Shown: piece after piece, positions 8,536-15,636 of the stretch | Position numbering within the stretch: position 1 is the stretch's first letter | How the letters are laid out: each line of letters opens with the position of its first letter | NCBI GenBank assembly: GCA_037045145.1 | Contig: JBAOIA010000012.1 | Location: 1-64,000 of the forward strand | DNA from: Bacteroidia bacterium | Lineage (GTDB): Bacteria; Bacteroidota; Bacteroidia; AKYH767-A; OLB10 | Reading direction: 5' to 3' | Length of the DNA: 64,000 bases | Notes under the pieces: model-generated | What the model saw: only the letters and a program-made list of their open reading frames with translations | What the model was told of the DNA's origin: nothing | Databases searched by the model: none | Made by a program: the position numbers and the translations under genes

Positions 8536-9156
8536 CTATCCTTCCGTGCATTTTACAATGCCATGCTCAATGCCAACATAGGCAAGCTCGAAAATGTGCG
8601 GCAATACAGCAGTGATGTTGCCACCTTAACAACTGCCGATGCCATTAATATTGCGTTGGTTGATGATAATGACATTGAGCTTTACACCAAAACGGTGATG
8701 AGCATTTTCCTCAATACCTTAGCCATTGATTCGGCACTGTCAGCGCATGATTCCACCACACTGCAATCCATAGCCGCCATGAACTGGTACCAGGCGGGCA
8801 ATTCCATTTACCTGGCTGCCGCCATGCTGGGCATGGAAATACACCCCGTAGTGGAGCCTGAGCCGGGCGCAAGGTTAAGCAACACGGTGGTTAACGAAAA
8901 AGATGATAAAGAAACAACGGAGAGTATAACGCTTATGCCCAACCCGGTAAATACCGTTTTAACCATAACAGGATTAAAGGCGGATGATAATACGCTAACC
9001 GTTTATGACGGAACGGGAAAATGTATTTATAAAACGGATGTGCGCAGCGGGCAACTTTCGCTTAACGTCAGCTCTTATCCTGCGGGCATTTACCTGTTAA
9101 TAACTCAATCGCCTTCGGGCAGCATTCACAAAGCAAAATTTGCCGTAATGCGGTAG
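8536..9156 (+). pseudogene. 3' fragment of an unrelated T9SS-sorted protein (cassette B)
   Basis: Sister of the fragment at 6382. The frame has LSFRAFYNAMLNANIGKLEN before and across the first ATG (8563), a helical middle (SIAAMNWYQAGNSIYLAAAMLG) and a sorting domain, LMPNPVNTVLTITGL to KFAVMR. There is no signal peptide and no promoter. Protein similarity to cassette A is only moderate, whereas the preceding array copies are nearly identical at their 3' ends. The two cassettes have therefore diverged for longer, or been exchanged. Its base composition is visibly more GC-rich than the array genes. The stop TAG forms the first bases of the next promoter box. Confidence 0.6.
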
Positions 9157-9161
9157 CTTTG
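9154..9161 (+). promoter_or_regulatory. TAnnTTTG -7 box of array copy 6
   Basis: TAGCTTTG overlaps the stop codon of cassette B and lies five bases before the ATG at 9167, again predicting a leaderless transcript. Confidence 0.6.
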
Positions 9162-9166
9162 TCTTT

Positions 9167-10711
9167 ATGAAGGCGATAAAATACATAAGCGCAGCATTTT
9201 TACTATGCTGCGCTTATTTTGCAAATGCACAAAAGCAAGGCAGCGTGTGGTGCTTTGGCGACAGTGCGCTGGTTGATTTTAGTGATACTGCCAATATCAT
9301 AACAGGCAGCAGCATGGTAAAATCGCGCGGCAGTTGTGCAAGCATTGCCGACAGTGCCGGAAGCCTGTTATTTTATGCAGGTTATAATACAGATACATGG
9401 GCTGCCGGAGGTCCGCCATTTCAAAATGGTGAAATTTGGAATAAACAACATCAAATCATGCAAAATGGTGATTCTATTGTTATGCAAGCCTGGTACCATG
9501 AAGTTTTAATTATTGATAATCCATCTAACAACAATCAATATTATGTTTTTTCCATAGGAGTAACGGGTAGTAGTCAGTCAGGCTTATATTATTCCATTGT
9601 TGATATGAGCGCCAATGGCGGCTTGGGTGCAGTAATTCAAAAAAATGTACAGTTGCATAATTACAAAAGTGCTGACGGACTAACAGCCATAAAGCATGGC
9701 AATGGAAGAGACTGGTGGATTATTAACCGGAGGTGGAATAACATTAACAACACTTTTTATAAATATCTTATTACCCCTTCAGGGGTTTCTGATTCTATGC
9801 CGCAAAATATTGGTTATGCTAACAATGCTGCGGTTGCACGCATGCAGTTTTCTAATTCTGGAAATAAATTAGCACATTATAATGGAGGTGGGTTATTGGA
9901 GCTATATGATTTTGACCGATGCACCGGATTGTTAAGCAATCTCAACACTGTTTATCCTCAACTCATGCAAGCTCCATTGCCCTGGTATTGGAGCACATGT
10001 TTTTCGCCTGACGATAATTTACTTTATATATCCAGCATACCTATACAATCAACCGACACATCGCGGCTGTATCAATTTGATTTAACGGCAACCAATATAG
10101 CTGCAAGTGCTGATACGTTGCGACAAACTCATTTTAATGAATCTATGGGATTTCTTAAATTAGCTCCTGACGGTAAAATTTATTTAGCAACAAGTTATTA
10201 TCAATATTATCCGTATAAGGACACTATGTATAATAACACCAATATGTATTTAAGCACCATTAACTCTCCTAACAACTTAGGCTCAGCATGTGATTTACAA
10301 CCCTACTCATTTTATCTTGGTGGCAAAAGAACTTACGGAGGTTTGCCCAATAATCCCGATTATGAGTTGGGGGCGGTAACGGGCAGTGCGTGTGATACAC
10401 TAACTGGTATAGCTCCTCTTGCAACATCAGCAAAGAGAGCGGAATTATTTGTTACCTACATGGCATCATGGAAAAAATTGTTTGTTAATGCGCAGCATTT
10501 AAAAGGAAAAAAAGTTGAATTAAAAATAATGAACATAACCGGAAAAATAATTTACAGTGCAGCGCGAGGGCTCTCCCCTTCAGGGGTTGGGGGTAGCGCA
10601 GGCGGTTATTTTACACAGGATGTTAATTGCAGCACACTTGCAAAAGGCATGTACATTGTTTCGTTGCAAACAGAAAAAGAAAGATTGGTAAATAAATTTA
10701 TTGTTGAATAA
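9167..10711 (+). CDS. T9SS-sorted exported protein, array copy 6
   Basis: A 514-residue family protein. Its signal peptide (MKAIKYISAAFLLCCAYFANAQ) is encoded by a perfect 13-bp hairpin at 9185-9217. Family blocks: GSVWCFGDSALVDFSD, RGSCASIADSAGSLLFY, IKHGNGRDWWIINRR, YDFDRCTGLLSN, FSPDDNLLYIS, LAPDGKIYLATSYY, SFYLGGKRTYGG and GLPNNPDYELG. The C-terminal domain is a different type from copies 1-5. It lacks the usual YPNP entry motif and begins ELFVTYMASWKKLFVNAQHL, ending KGMYIVSLQTEKERLVNKFIVE. It is shared with copies 7 and 8. A GC-rich palindromic insert encodes GLSPSGVGGSAGG near 10570. The first half is nearly identical to copy 7. Function unknown. Confidence 0.85.
   Translation: MKAIKYISAAFLLCCAYFANAQKQGSVWCFGDSALVDFSDTANIITGSSMVKSRGSCASIADSAGSLLFYAGYNTDTWAAGGPPFQNGEIWNKQHQIMQNGDSIVMQAWYHEVLIIDNPSNNNQYYVFSIGVTGSSQSGLYYSIVDMSANGGLGAVIQKNVQLHNYKSADGLTAIKHGNGRDWWIINRRWNNINNTFYKYLITPSGVSDSMPQNIGYANNAAVARMQFSNSGNKLAHYNGGGLLELYDFDRCTGLLSNLNTVYPQLMQAPLPWYWSTCFSPDDNLLYISSIPIQSTDTSRLYQFDLTATNIAASADTLRQTHFNESMGFLKLAPDGKIYLATSYYQYYPYKDTMYNNTNMYLSTINSPNNLGSACDLQPYSFYLGGKRTYGGLPNNPDYELGAVTGSACDTLTGIAPLATSAKRAELFVTYMASWKKLFVNAQHLKGKKVELKIMNITGKIIYSAARGLSPSGVGGSAGGYFTQDVNCSTLAKGMYIVSLQTEKERLVNKFIVE
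9185..9217 (+). repeat. Perfect hairpin encoding the signal peptide of copy 6
   Basis: ATAAGCGCAGCAT pairs with ATGCTGCGCTTAT around a seven-base loop. The stem codes for residues 7-17 of the signal peptide. The equivalent hairpin in copies 7 and 8 keeps the stem perfect while the loop varies. Confidence 0.85.
10567..10597. repeat. GC-rich repeat inside coding sequence of copy 6
   Basis: CTCCCCTTCAGGGGTTGGGG is followed by a glycine-rich stretch in the sorting domain. Related inserts occur in copies 7 (near 12128) and 8 (near 13672). They resemble the palindrome family seen at 1525. Confidence 0.6.
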
Positions 10712-10724
10712 TCCTTGCCATAAG

Positions 10725-12266
10725 ATGAAATTACCCGTATTCATAAGCGCAGCATTTTTAATATGCTGCGCTTATTTTGCAAATGCACAAAAGCAAGGCA
10801 GCGTGTGGTGCTTTGGCGACAGTGCGCTGGTTGATTTTAGTGATACTGCCAATATCATAACAGGCAGCAGCATGGTAAAATCGCGCGGCAGTTGTGCAAG
10901 CATTGCCGATAGTGCCGGAAGCCTGTTATTTTATGCAGGTTATAATACAGATACATGGGCTGCCGGAGGTCCGCCATTTCAAAATGGTGAAATTTGGAAT
11001 AAACAACATCAAATCATGCAAAATGGTGATTCTATTGTTATGCAAGCCTGGTACCATGAAGTTTTAATTATTGATAATCCATCTAACAACAATCAATATT
11101 ATGTTTTTTCCATTGGCGTAACGGGTAGTAGTCAGTTAGGTTTATATTATTCCATAGTTGATATGAGCGCTAATGGCGGATTAGGCGAAGTGATTCAAAA
11201 AAATGTACAGTTGCATAATTACAAAAGCGCTGACGGATTAACAGCCATTAAGCATGGCAACGGAAGAGACTGGTGGATTATTAACCGAAGATGCAATAAT
11301 ATTAATAACACTTTTTATAAATACCTTATTACCCCCGCAGGGGTTTCCGATTCCATTCCGCAAAATATTGGTTTTGCTACTAATGTTGATTTAAGCAGAG
11401 TTTGTTTTTCAAATAATGGGAGCAAAATGATATTTTATAATACAAGAGGATTACTTGAACTATATGATTTTGACCGGTGCACCGGTCAGTTAAGCAACTT
11501 ACAAACCATTTACCCTGAACTCACACAGGCTCCCTTACGCTGGTATTGGGGAGCATGTTTTTCGCCTGACGATAATTTATTATATATATCCAGCATACCC
11601 ATACAATCAACCGACACATCGCGGCTGTATCAGCTTGATTTAACGGCAACCAATATAGCTGCCAGTGCCGATACATTATGGCAAACTCATTTTAATGCAT
11701 CTATGGGATTTCTTAAATTAGCTCCTGACGGTAAAATTTATTTAGCAACAAGCTATTATCAATATTATCCTTATAAGGACACTATGTATAATAATACCAA
11801 TATGTATTTAAGCACCATTAACTCTCCTAACAGCTTAGGCTCAGCATGTGATTTACAACCCTACTCGTTTTACCTTGGCGGCAAAAGAACTTACGGAGGT
11901 TTGCCCAACAATCCTGATTATATGCTTCCTGCATTAGCGGGTAGTGCGTGTGATACACTTACAGGCATAGCTCCCTCTCCTTTGGGGAGGGGTGGGGAGT
12001 TGTTTGTTACCTACATAGCATCATGGCAAAAATTGTTTGTTAATGCGCAGCATTTAAAAGGAAAAAATATAACGCTAACCCTATACGATGTTACAGGTAA
12101 GTTAATTTACAACACTGCGCGAGTGCTCACCCCTTTAGGGGTTGGGGGTAGCGCAGGAGGTTATTTTACACAGGATGTTAATTGCAGCGCACTTGCAAAA
12201 GGCATGTACATTGTTTCTTTGCAAACGGAAAAAGAAAAACTGGTAAATAAATTTGTTGTTGAATAA
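10725..12266 (+). CDS. T9SS-sorted exported protein, array copy 7
   Basis: About 513 residues. I chose ATG 10725 because the signal peptide MKLPVFISAAFLICCAYFANAQ then starts cleanly; the frame is open further upstream (TTG 10701), but that would overlap copy 6. Blocks: GSVWCFGDSALVDFSD, IKHGNGRDWWIINRR, YDFDRCTGQLSN, FSPDDNLLYIS, LAPDGKIYLATSYY, FYLGGKRTYGG and GLPNNPDYMLP. Residues up to about 240 almost duplicate copy 6; divergence is concentrated around FATNVDLSRVCFSNNGSK. The linker contains the CCCTCTCC-ttt-GGGGAGGGG palindrome near 11973 (APSPLGRGGELFV). The sorting domain is of the ELFVTYIASW type. No -7 box was found in the 13-base gap to copy 6, so the two may be co-transcribed. Confidence 0.83.
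   Translation: MKLPVFISAAFLICCAYFANAQKQGSVWCFGDSALVDFSDTANIITGSSMVKSRGSCASIADSAGSLLFYAGYNTDTWAAGGPPFQNGEIWNKQHQIMQNGDSIVMQAWYHEVLIIDNPSNNNQYYVFSIGVTGSSQLGLYYSIVDMSANGGLGEVIQKNVQLHNYKSADGLTAIKHGNGRDWWIINRRCNNINNTFYKYLITPAGVSDSIPQNIGFATNVDLSRVCFSNNGSKMIFYNTRGLLELYDFDRCTGQLSNLQTIYPELTQAPLRWYWGACFSPDDNLLYISSIPIQSTDTSRLYQLDLTATNIAASADTLWQTHFNASMGFLKLAPDGKIYLATSYYQYYPYKDTMYNNTNMYLSTINSPNSLGSACDLQPYSFYLGGKRTYGGLPNNPDYMLPALAGSACDTLTGIAPSPLGRGGELFVTYIASWQKLFVNAQHLKGKNITLTLYDVTGKLIYNTARVLTPLGVGGSAGGYFTQDVNCSALAKGMYIVSLQTEKEKLVNKFVVE
10743..10775 (+). repeat. Perfect hairpin encoding the signal peptide of copy 7
   Basis: Same 13-bp stem as in copy 6 (ATAAGCGCAGCAT and its complement) with loop TTTTAAT. 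It lies 18 bases inside the gene. Confidence 0.85.
11973..11999. repeat. GC-rich palindromic insert in copy 7
   Basis: CCCTCTCC-ttt-GGGGAGGGG followed by TGGGGAG, in frame in the linker before the sorting domain. It is a variant of the insert at 1525. Confidence 0.6.
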
Positions 12267-12279
12267 TCCTTGCCATAAA

Positions 12280-13812
12280 ATGAAATTACTCGGATTCATA
12301 AGCGCAGCATTTCTTATATGCTGCGCTTATTTTACAAATGCGCAAAATCAAGGCAGCGTGTGGTGCTTTGGCGACAGTGCGCTGGTTGATTTTAGTGATA
12401 CTGCCAATATCATAACAGGCAGCAGCATGGTAAAATCGCGCGGCAGTTGTGCCAGCATTGCCGACAGCAGCGGAAATCTTTTATTTTATGTTTCCTATGA
12501 CCCTACTGTTATTATTGCAGGTACAGACCCCGTTAAAGCATATAATAGCAACCACCAGGTAATGGCTAATGGAGACTCTATGAAGGGGGGGGGGTGGTAT
12601 AATGAAATAACCATTGTTCCATTTCCGGATTCAGATAGCCTTTATTATATTTTTAATATTGGTGTAACGTTAGATTATGGCTTATATTATTCAATAGTTG
12701 ACATGAGCGCCAATGGCGGATTAGGCGAAGTGATTCAAAAAAATGTGCAGTTGCATAATTACAAAAGCGCTGACGGACTAACAGCCATAAAGCATGGCAA
12801 CGGCAGAGACTGGTGGGTTATTAACCGAAGATGGAATAACATTAACAACACTTTTTATAAATATCTTATTACCTCCTCAGGGGTTTCCGATTCCATTCCA
12901 CAAAATATTGGGTTTGCTACTTATCATGGATTCAGCAGAATTCAATTTTCTAATAAAGGAAATAAAATGATAGCTTATACTTTGGCAGGAACATTGGAAT
13001 TGTATGATTTTGACAGGTGCACAGGGCAATTAAGTAATTTGCAAACCATATACACAGAAAACCCGCAATTATTTTTGAGAAACTTCTGGGGAGCATGTTT
13101 TTCTCCCAATGACAGTTTATTGTATATTACCAGTATTCCTCAGCTATCAACTGATACATCGCGTCTGTATCAGTTTGATTTAACGGCAACCAATATAGCT
13201 GCCAGCGGTGATACATTATGGCAAACTCAATTTAATGAAACTATGGGATTTCTTAAATTAGCTCCTGACGGTAAAATTTATTTAGCTACAAATTATTATC
13301 AGTACTATCCATATCAGGATACCATGTATAATAATACCAATATGTATTTAAGCACCATTAACTCTCCTAACAGCTTAGGCTCAGCATGTGATTTACAAAC
13401 CTACTCATTTTATCTTGGCGGCAAAAGAACTTACGTAGGTTTACCCAATAATCCAGATTATACACTGTCTGCAATGTCAGGCAGCCCCTGTGATACACTT
13501 ACAAACCTCACCCCCAACCCCTTTCCATTAGAGAGGGGAGCGGAGTTGTTTGTTACCTACATAGCATCATGGCAAAAGCTGTTTGTAAATGCGCAGCACC
13601 TAAAAGGAAAAAAAGTTGAATTAAAAATAATAGATATAACCGGAAAAATAATTTACAGTGCAGCGCGAGGGCTCTCCCCTTCAGGGGTTGGGGGTAGCGC
13701 AGGCGGTTATTTTACACAGGATGTCAATTGCAGCACACTTGCAAAAGGCATGTACATTGTTTCTTTGCAAACAGAAAAAGAAAGATTGGTAAATAAATTT
13801 ATTGTTGAATAA
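12280..13812 (+). CDS. T9SS-sorted exported protein, array copy 8 (10-G tract, in frame)
   Basis: About 510 residues. The start at ATG 12280 gives the signal peptide MKLLGFISAAFLICCAYFTNAQ. Blocks: GSVWCFGDSALVDFSD, IKHGNGRDWWVINRR, YDFDRCTGQLSN, FSPNDSLLYI, LAPDGKIYLATNYY, FYLGGKRTYVG and GLPNNPDYTLS. At the same alignment position as the tracts of copies 1-3 it has ten G (12585-12594) coding for SMKGGGWYNE, so it is ON here but could slip. The insert near 13507 (LTPNPFPLERGAELFV) is a GC-rich repeat in the opposite orientation. The C-terminal domain is of the ELFVTYIASW type shared with copies 6 and 7. This is the last full copy in the array; function unknown. Confidence 0.85.
   Translation: MKLLGFISAAFLICCAYFTNAQNQGSVWCFGDSALVDFSDTANIITGSSMVKSRGSCASIADSSGNLLFYVSYDPTVIIAGTDPVKAYNSNHQVMANGDSMKGGGWYNEITIVPFPDSDSLYYIFNIGVTLDYGLYYSIVDMSANGGLGEVIQKNVQLHNYKSADGLTAIKHGNGRDWWVINRRWNNINNTFYKYLITSSGVSDSIPQNIGFATYHGFSRIQFSNKGNKMIAYTLAGTLELYDFDRCTGQLSNLQTIYTENPQLFLRNFWGACFSPNDSLLYITSIPQLSTDTSRLYQFDLTATNIAASGDTLWQTQFNETMGFLKLAPDGKIYLATNYYQYYPYQDTMYNNTNMYLSTINSPNSLGSACDLQTYSFYLGGKRTYVGLPNNPDYTLSAMSGSPCDTLTNLTPNPFPLERGAELFVTYIASWQKLFVNAQHLKGKKVELKIIDITGKIIYSAARGLSPSGVGGSAGGYFTQDVNCSTLAKGMYIVSLQTEKERLVNKFIVE
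12298..12330 (+). repeat. Perfect hairpin encoding the signal peptide of copy 8
   Basis: Third instance of the ATAAGCGCAGCAT stem, loop TTCTTAT, at the same codon positions as in copies 6 and 7. Confidence 0.85.
12585..12594 (+). repeat. Poly-G tract (10 G) in array copy 8
   Basis: Ten G in frame, at the position homologous to the 13-14 G tracts of copies 1-3. Confidence 0.85.
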
Positions 13813-13824
13813 CTTTTGTTTTAA

Positions 13825-13855
13825 ATGAAATTACTCAAATACATAAGCGCAGCAT
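13825..13855 (+). pseudogene. First 31 bases of a ninth array copy
   Basis: ATG plus MKLLKYISAA matches the signal peptides of copies 6-8. It includes the complete left arm of the hairpin stem (13843-13855), and homology ends exactly at the end of that arm. What follows is a REP-like palindrome and RAYT debris. The array was truncated here by insertion or deletion. Confidence 0.75.
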
Positions 13856-13862
13856 CCCCGTA

Positions 13863-13887
13863 CCCGCGAAGCTGTGCTTCGTGGGTT
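13863..13887. repeat. Short palindrome at the array boundary
   Basis: CCCGCGAAGC and GCTTCGTGGG face each other around three bases, immediately after the broken ninth copy. It resembles small palindromic repeats scattered in Bacteroidota genomes. Confidence 0.55.
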
Positions 13888-13960
13888 TTGTGTTTGGAAG
13901 TTTTACTTCAATCATATACTGATCTAAAAATTATCATTTTTGCATATATGCAAACAACAA

Positions 13961-14038
13961 ATGTCTGAAGTTTATAAAACTTTTCCGGGCGGTTTATATT
14001 TTGTAACATTTACAACCATTGGCTGGATTGATATTTTC
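13961..14038 (+). pseudogene. N-terminal fragment of a REP-associated Y1 transposase (RAYT)
   Basis: ATG 13961 opens MSEVYKTFPGGLYFVTFTTI followed by GWIDIF. This is the characteristic first strand of a TnpA_REP/Y1 transposase and parallels AIYFVTFSVINWIDVFTR of the larger copy at 14516-15067. Homology stops at a REP palindrome after about 26 residues; the rest of this plus-strand copy is missing. The HUH motif and catalytic tyrosine are absent, so it cannot be active. Confidence 0.7.
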
Positions 14039-14045
14039 CCCCACT

Positions 14046-14069
14046 GGCGCAAGTCTTCGGACTTGTGCC
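14046..14069. repeat. REP palindrome 1
   Basis: GGCGCAAGTC-TTCG-GACTTGTGCC, a near-perfect stem with a tetraloop, flanked by CCCCACT. It joins two oppositely oriented RAYT fragments. Confidence 0.8.
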
Positions 14070-14075
14070 ATACTA

Positions 14076-14435
14076 TCATTCAAGCAGCACCAAGTCAACA
14101 AGTCCTTTACTACCACAATAATCCGTTGCACTGCTGTAAACATATTATTCGGGATTATAAACCAATCCTGTCCGCACAGGATTTTCATGTATGTAATTTA
14201 ATTTCTGTTCCTGCATTTTTGCATCACTTAATTCAATGAGGTGATTATCCTGTTGCCAAAATTGCCAGTTTGTATTATTGGAGTTCCTTTCGCCTGCACG
14301 TTTAAAAAGATTAAACATCCATTCACGCCTGCTTTCCTGTGAGTTTTCCATAATAGCCCCTGTAATTTTATAAGCTGTAAACTTTTTAAGGTCGCGTATT
14401 ATATCAGGCAATACCCAAGCTCCGTTTTTAGAAAT
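14076..14435 (-). pseudogene. RAYT transposase C-terminal fragment with an in-frame stop
   Basis: The minus strand encodes WVLPDIIRDLKKFTAYKITG, then ENSQESRREWMFNLFKRAGE, then WQFWQQDNHLIEL and HENPVRTGLVYNPE. A stop codon interrupts the frame there, where the sister copy reads DYVYSSATDYC. The residual tail YVYSSATDYCGSKGLVDLV continues in the same frame to 14076. Upstream the gene is cut at about 14435 by a REP pair, so the N-terminal catalytic half is missing. The N-terminal HUH region must have been lost when REPs recombined. It is a dead relic of a single-strand transposase. Confidence 0.75.
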
Positions 14436-14444
14436 TACCCCACT

Positions 14445-14468
14445 GGCGCAAGTCTTCAGACTTGTGCC
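14445..14468. repeat. REP palindrome 2
   Basis: GGCGCAAGTC-TTCA-GACTTGTGCC, directly repeated 41 bases downstream as palindrome 3, with CCCCACT and TACTATCAT flanks. Confidence 0.8.
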
Positions 14469-14485
14469 CTACTATCATCCCCACT

Positions 14486-14509
14486 GGCGCAAGTCTTCAG
14501 ACTTGTGCC
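14486..14509. repeat. REP palindrome 3
   Basis: Identical core to palindrome 2. It flanks the 3' end of the larger RAYT copy. Confidence 0.8.
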
Positions 14510-14515
14510 CTACTA

Positions 14516-15067
14516 TCATTCAAGCAGCACTAAGTCAATAAGCCCTTTGCTGCCGCAATAATCCGTTGCGCTACTGTACACATAGTCTTCAGGGTTATAA
14601 ACAAATCCTGCCCGCACAGGATTTTCATGTATGTAATTTAATTTTTGTTCTTGCATTCTTGCATCAGTTAATTCAACAGGATGATTATCCTGTTGCCAAA
14701 ACTGCCAGTTTGTATTGTTGGAATTTCTTTCACCAGCCCGTTTAAAAAGATTAAACATCCATTCGCGCCAGCTTTCTTATGAGTTTTCCATAATAGCCCC
14801 TGTAATTTTATAAGCTGTAAACTTTTTAAGGTCGCGCATTATAGCAGGCAATACCCAAGTTCCGTTTTTAGAAATAATCATGTGTACATGATTGGTCATA
14901 ATAACCCAACAATGAACTACCAAGCCTTTTTCTTTTTGGCAATGTTTTATGCTGTCAATTAAAATATCTTTATAGAGGTTTCTTGTAAAAACATCAATCC
15001 AGTTTATAACTGAAAAGGTAACAAAATATATCGCATCAGGATTGTGAAACTTATACTTGGAACTCAT
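14516..15067 (-). pseudogene. REP-associated tyrosine transposase (RAYT), single nonsense mutation
   Basis: Minus-strand gene of about 183 codons that starts at ATG 15067 (MSSKYKFHNPDAIYFVTFSV). It contains the HUH signature in MTNHVHMIIS, the helix DLKKFTAYKITGAIMEN and the C-terminal HENPVRAGFVYNPEDYVYSS. A TAA at 14777-14779 falls after ENS, where the sister fragment has Gln (CAG). Both sides stay in the same frame, so this is a nonsense change, not a frameshift. Y1 transposases of this class cut REP hairpins as single strands; here REP palindromes of opposite orientation flank the gene (14486 and 15100). The product is truncated and probably inactive. On the same strand the frame runs back into the minisatellite, but ATG 15067 is the natural start. 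Confidence 0.8.
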
Positions 15068-15099
15068 GGTTGCAAATGTGTATTTTTTAATGAAAGGGA

Positions 15100-15123
15100 G
15101 GCACAAGTCTGAAGACTTGTGCC
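15100..15123. repeat. REP palindrome 4 (inverted relative to 1-3)
   Basis: GGCACAAGTC-TGAA-GACTTGTGCC, a perfect 10-bp stem, with the CCAG flank showing it is in reverse orientation to palindromes 1-3. It lies upstream of the RAYT start and touches the minisatellite. Confidence 0.8.
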
Positions 15124-15127
15124 AGAG

Positions 15128-15636
15128 GGGGACCACTTCACAAAACGTGGCGACCACTTCACAAAACATGGCGACCATTTCACAAAACGTGGCGACCACT
15201 TCACAAAACGTGGCGACCACTTCACAAAACGTGGCGACCACTTCGCAAAACGTGGCGACCACTTCACAAAACGTGGCGACCACTTCACAAAACGTGGCGA
15301 CCACTTCACAAAACGTGGCGACCACTTCACAAAACGTGGCGACCACTTCACAAAACGTGGCGACCACTTCACAAAACGTGGCGACCACTTCACAAAACGT
15401 GGCGACCACTTCACAAAACGTGGCGACCACTTCACAAAACGTGGCGACCACTTCACAAAACGTGGCGACCATTTCACAAAACGTGGCGACCACTTCACAA
15501 AACGTGGCGACCACTTCACAAAACGTGGCGACCACTTCACAAAACGTGGCGACCACTTCACAAAACGTGGCGACCACTTCACAAAACGTGGCGACCACTT
15601 CACAAAACATGGCGACCATTTCACAAAACGTGGCGA
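15128..15636. repeat. Minisatellite, 24 copies of a 21-bp unit
   Basis: About 24 uninterrupted head-to-tail units with core GACCACTTCACAAAACGTGG occupy this stretch. Units differ at only a few positions (CAT for CGT, ATTTC for ACTTC, CGC for CAC). Because 21 is divisible by three and the unit lacks stops in several frames, long artificial ORFs appear on both strands (GDHFTKR, SQNVATT, FCEVVAT and RFVKWSP repeats). There are no spacers, so it is not CRISPR. The array starts directly at REP palindrome 4. Confidence 0.9.

Noticed and set aside
13940..14239. 99-residue plus-strand ORF as a real gene
   Set aside because: Only its first part (from 13961) is RAYT-like; the rest reads through a REP palindrome and the antisense of another RAYT relic.
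15128..15636. CRISPR array
   Set aside because: Units are contiguous with no spacers, are too short for repeat plus spacer, and no cas genes are present.
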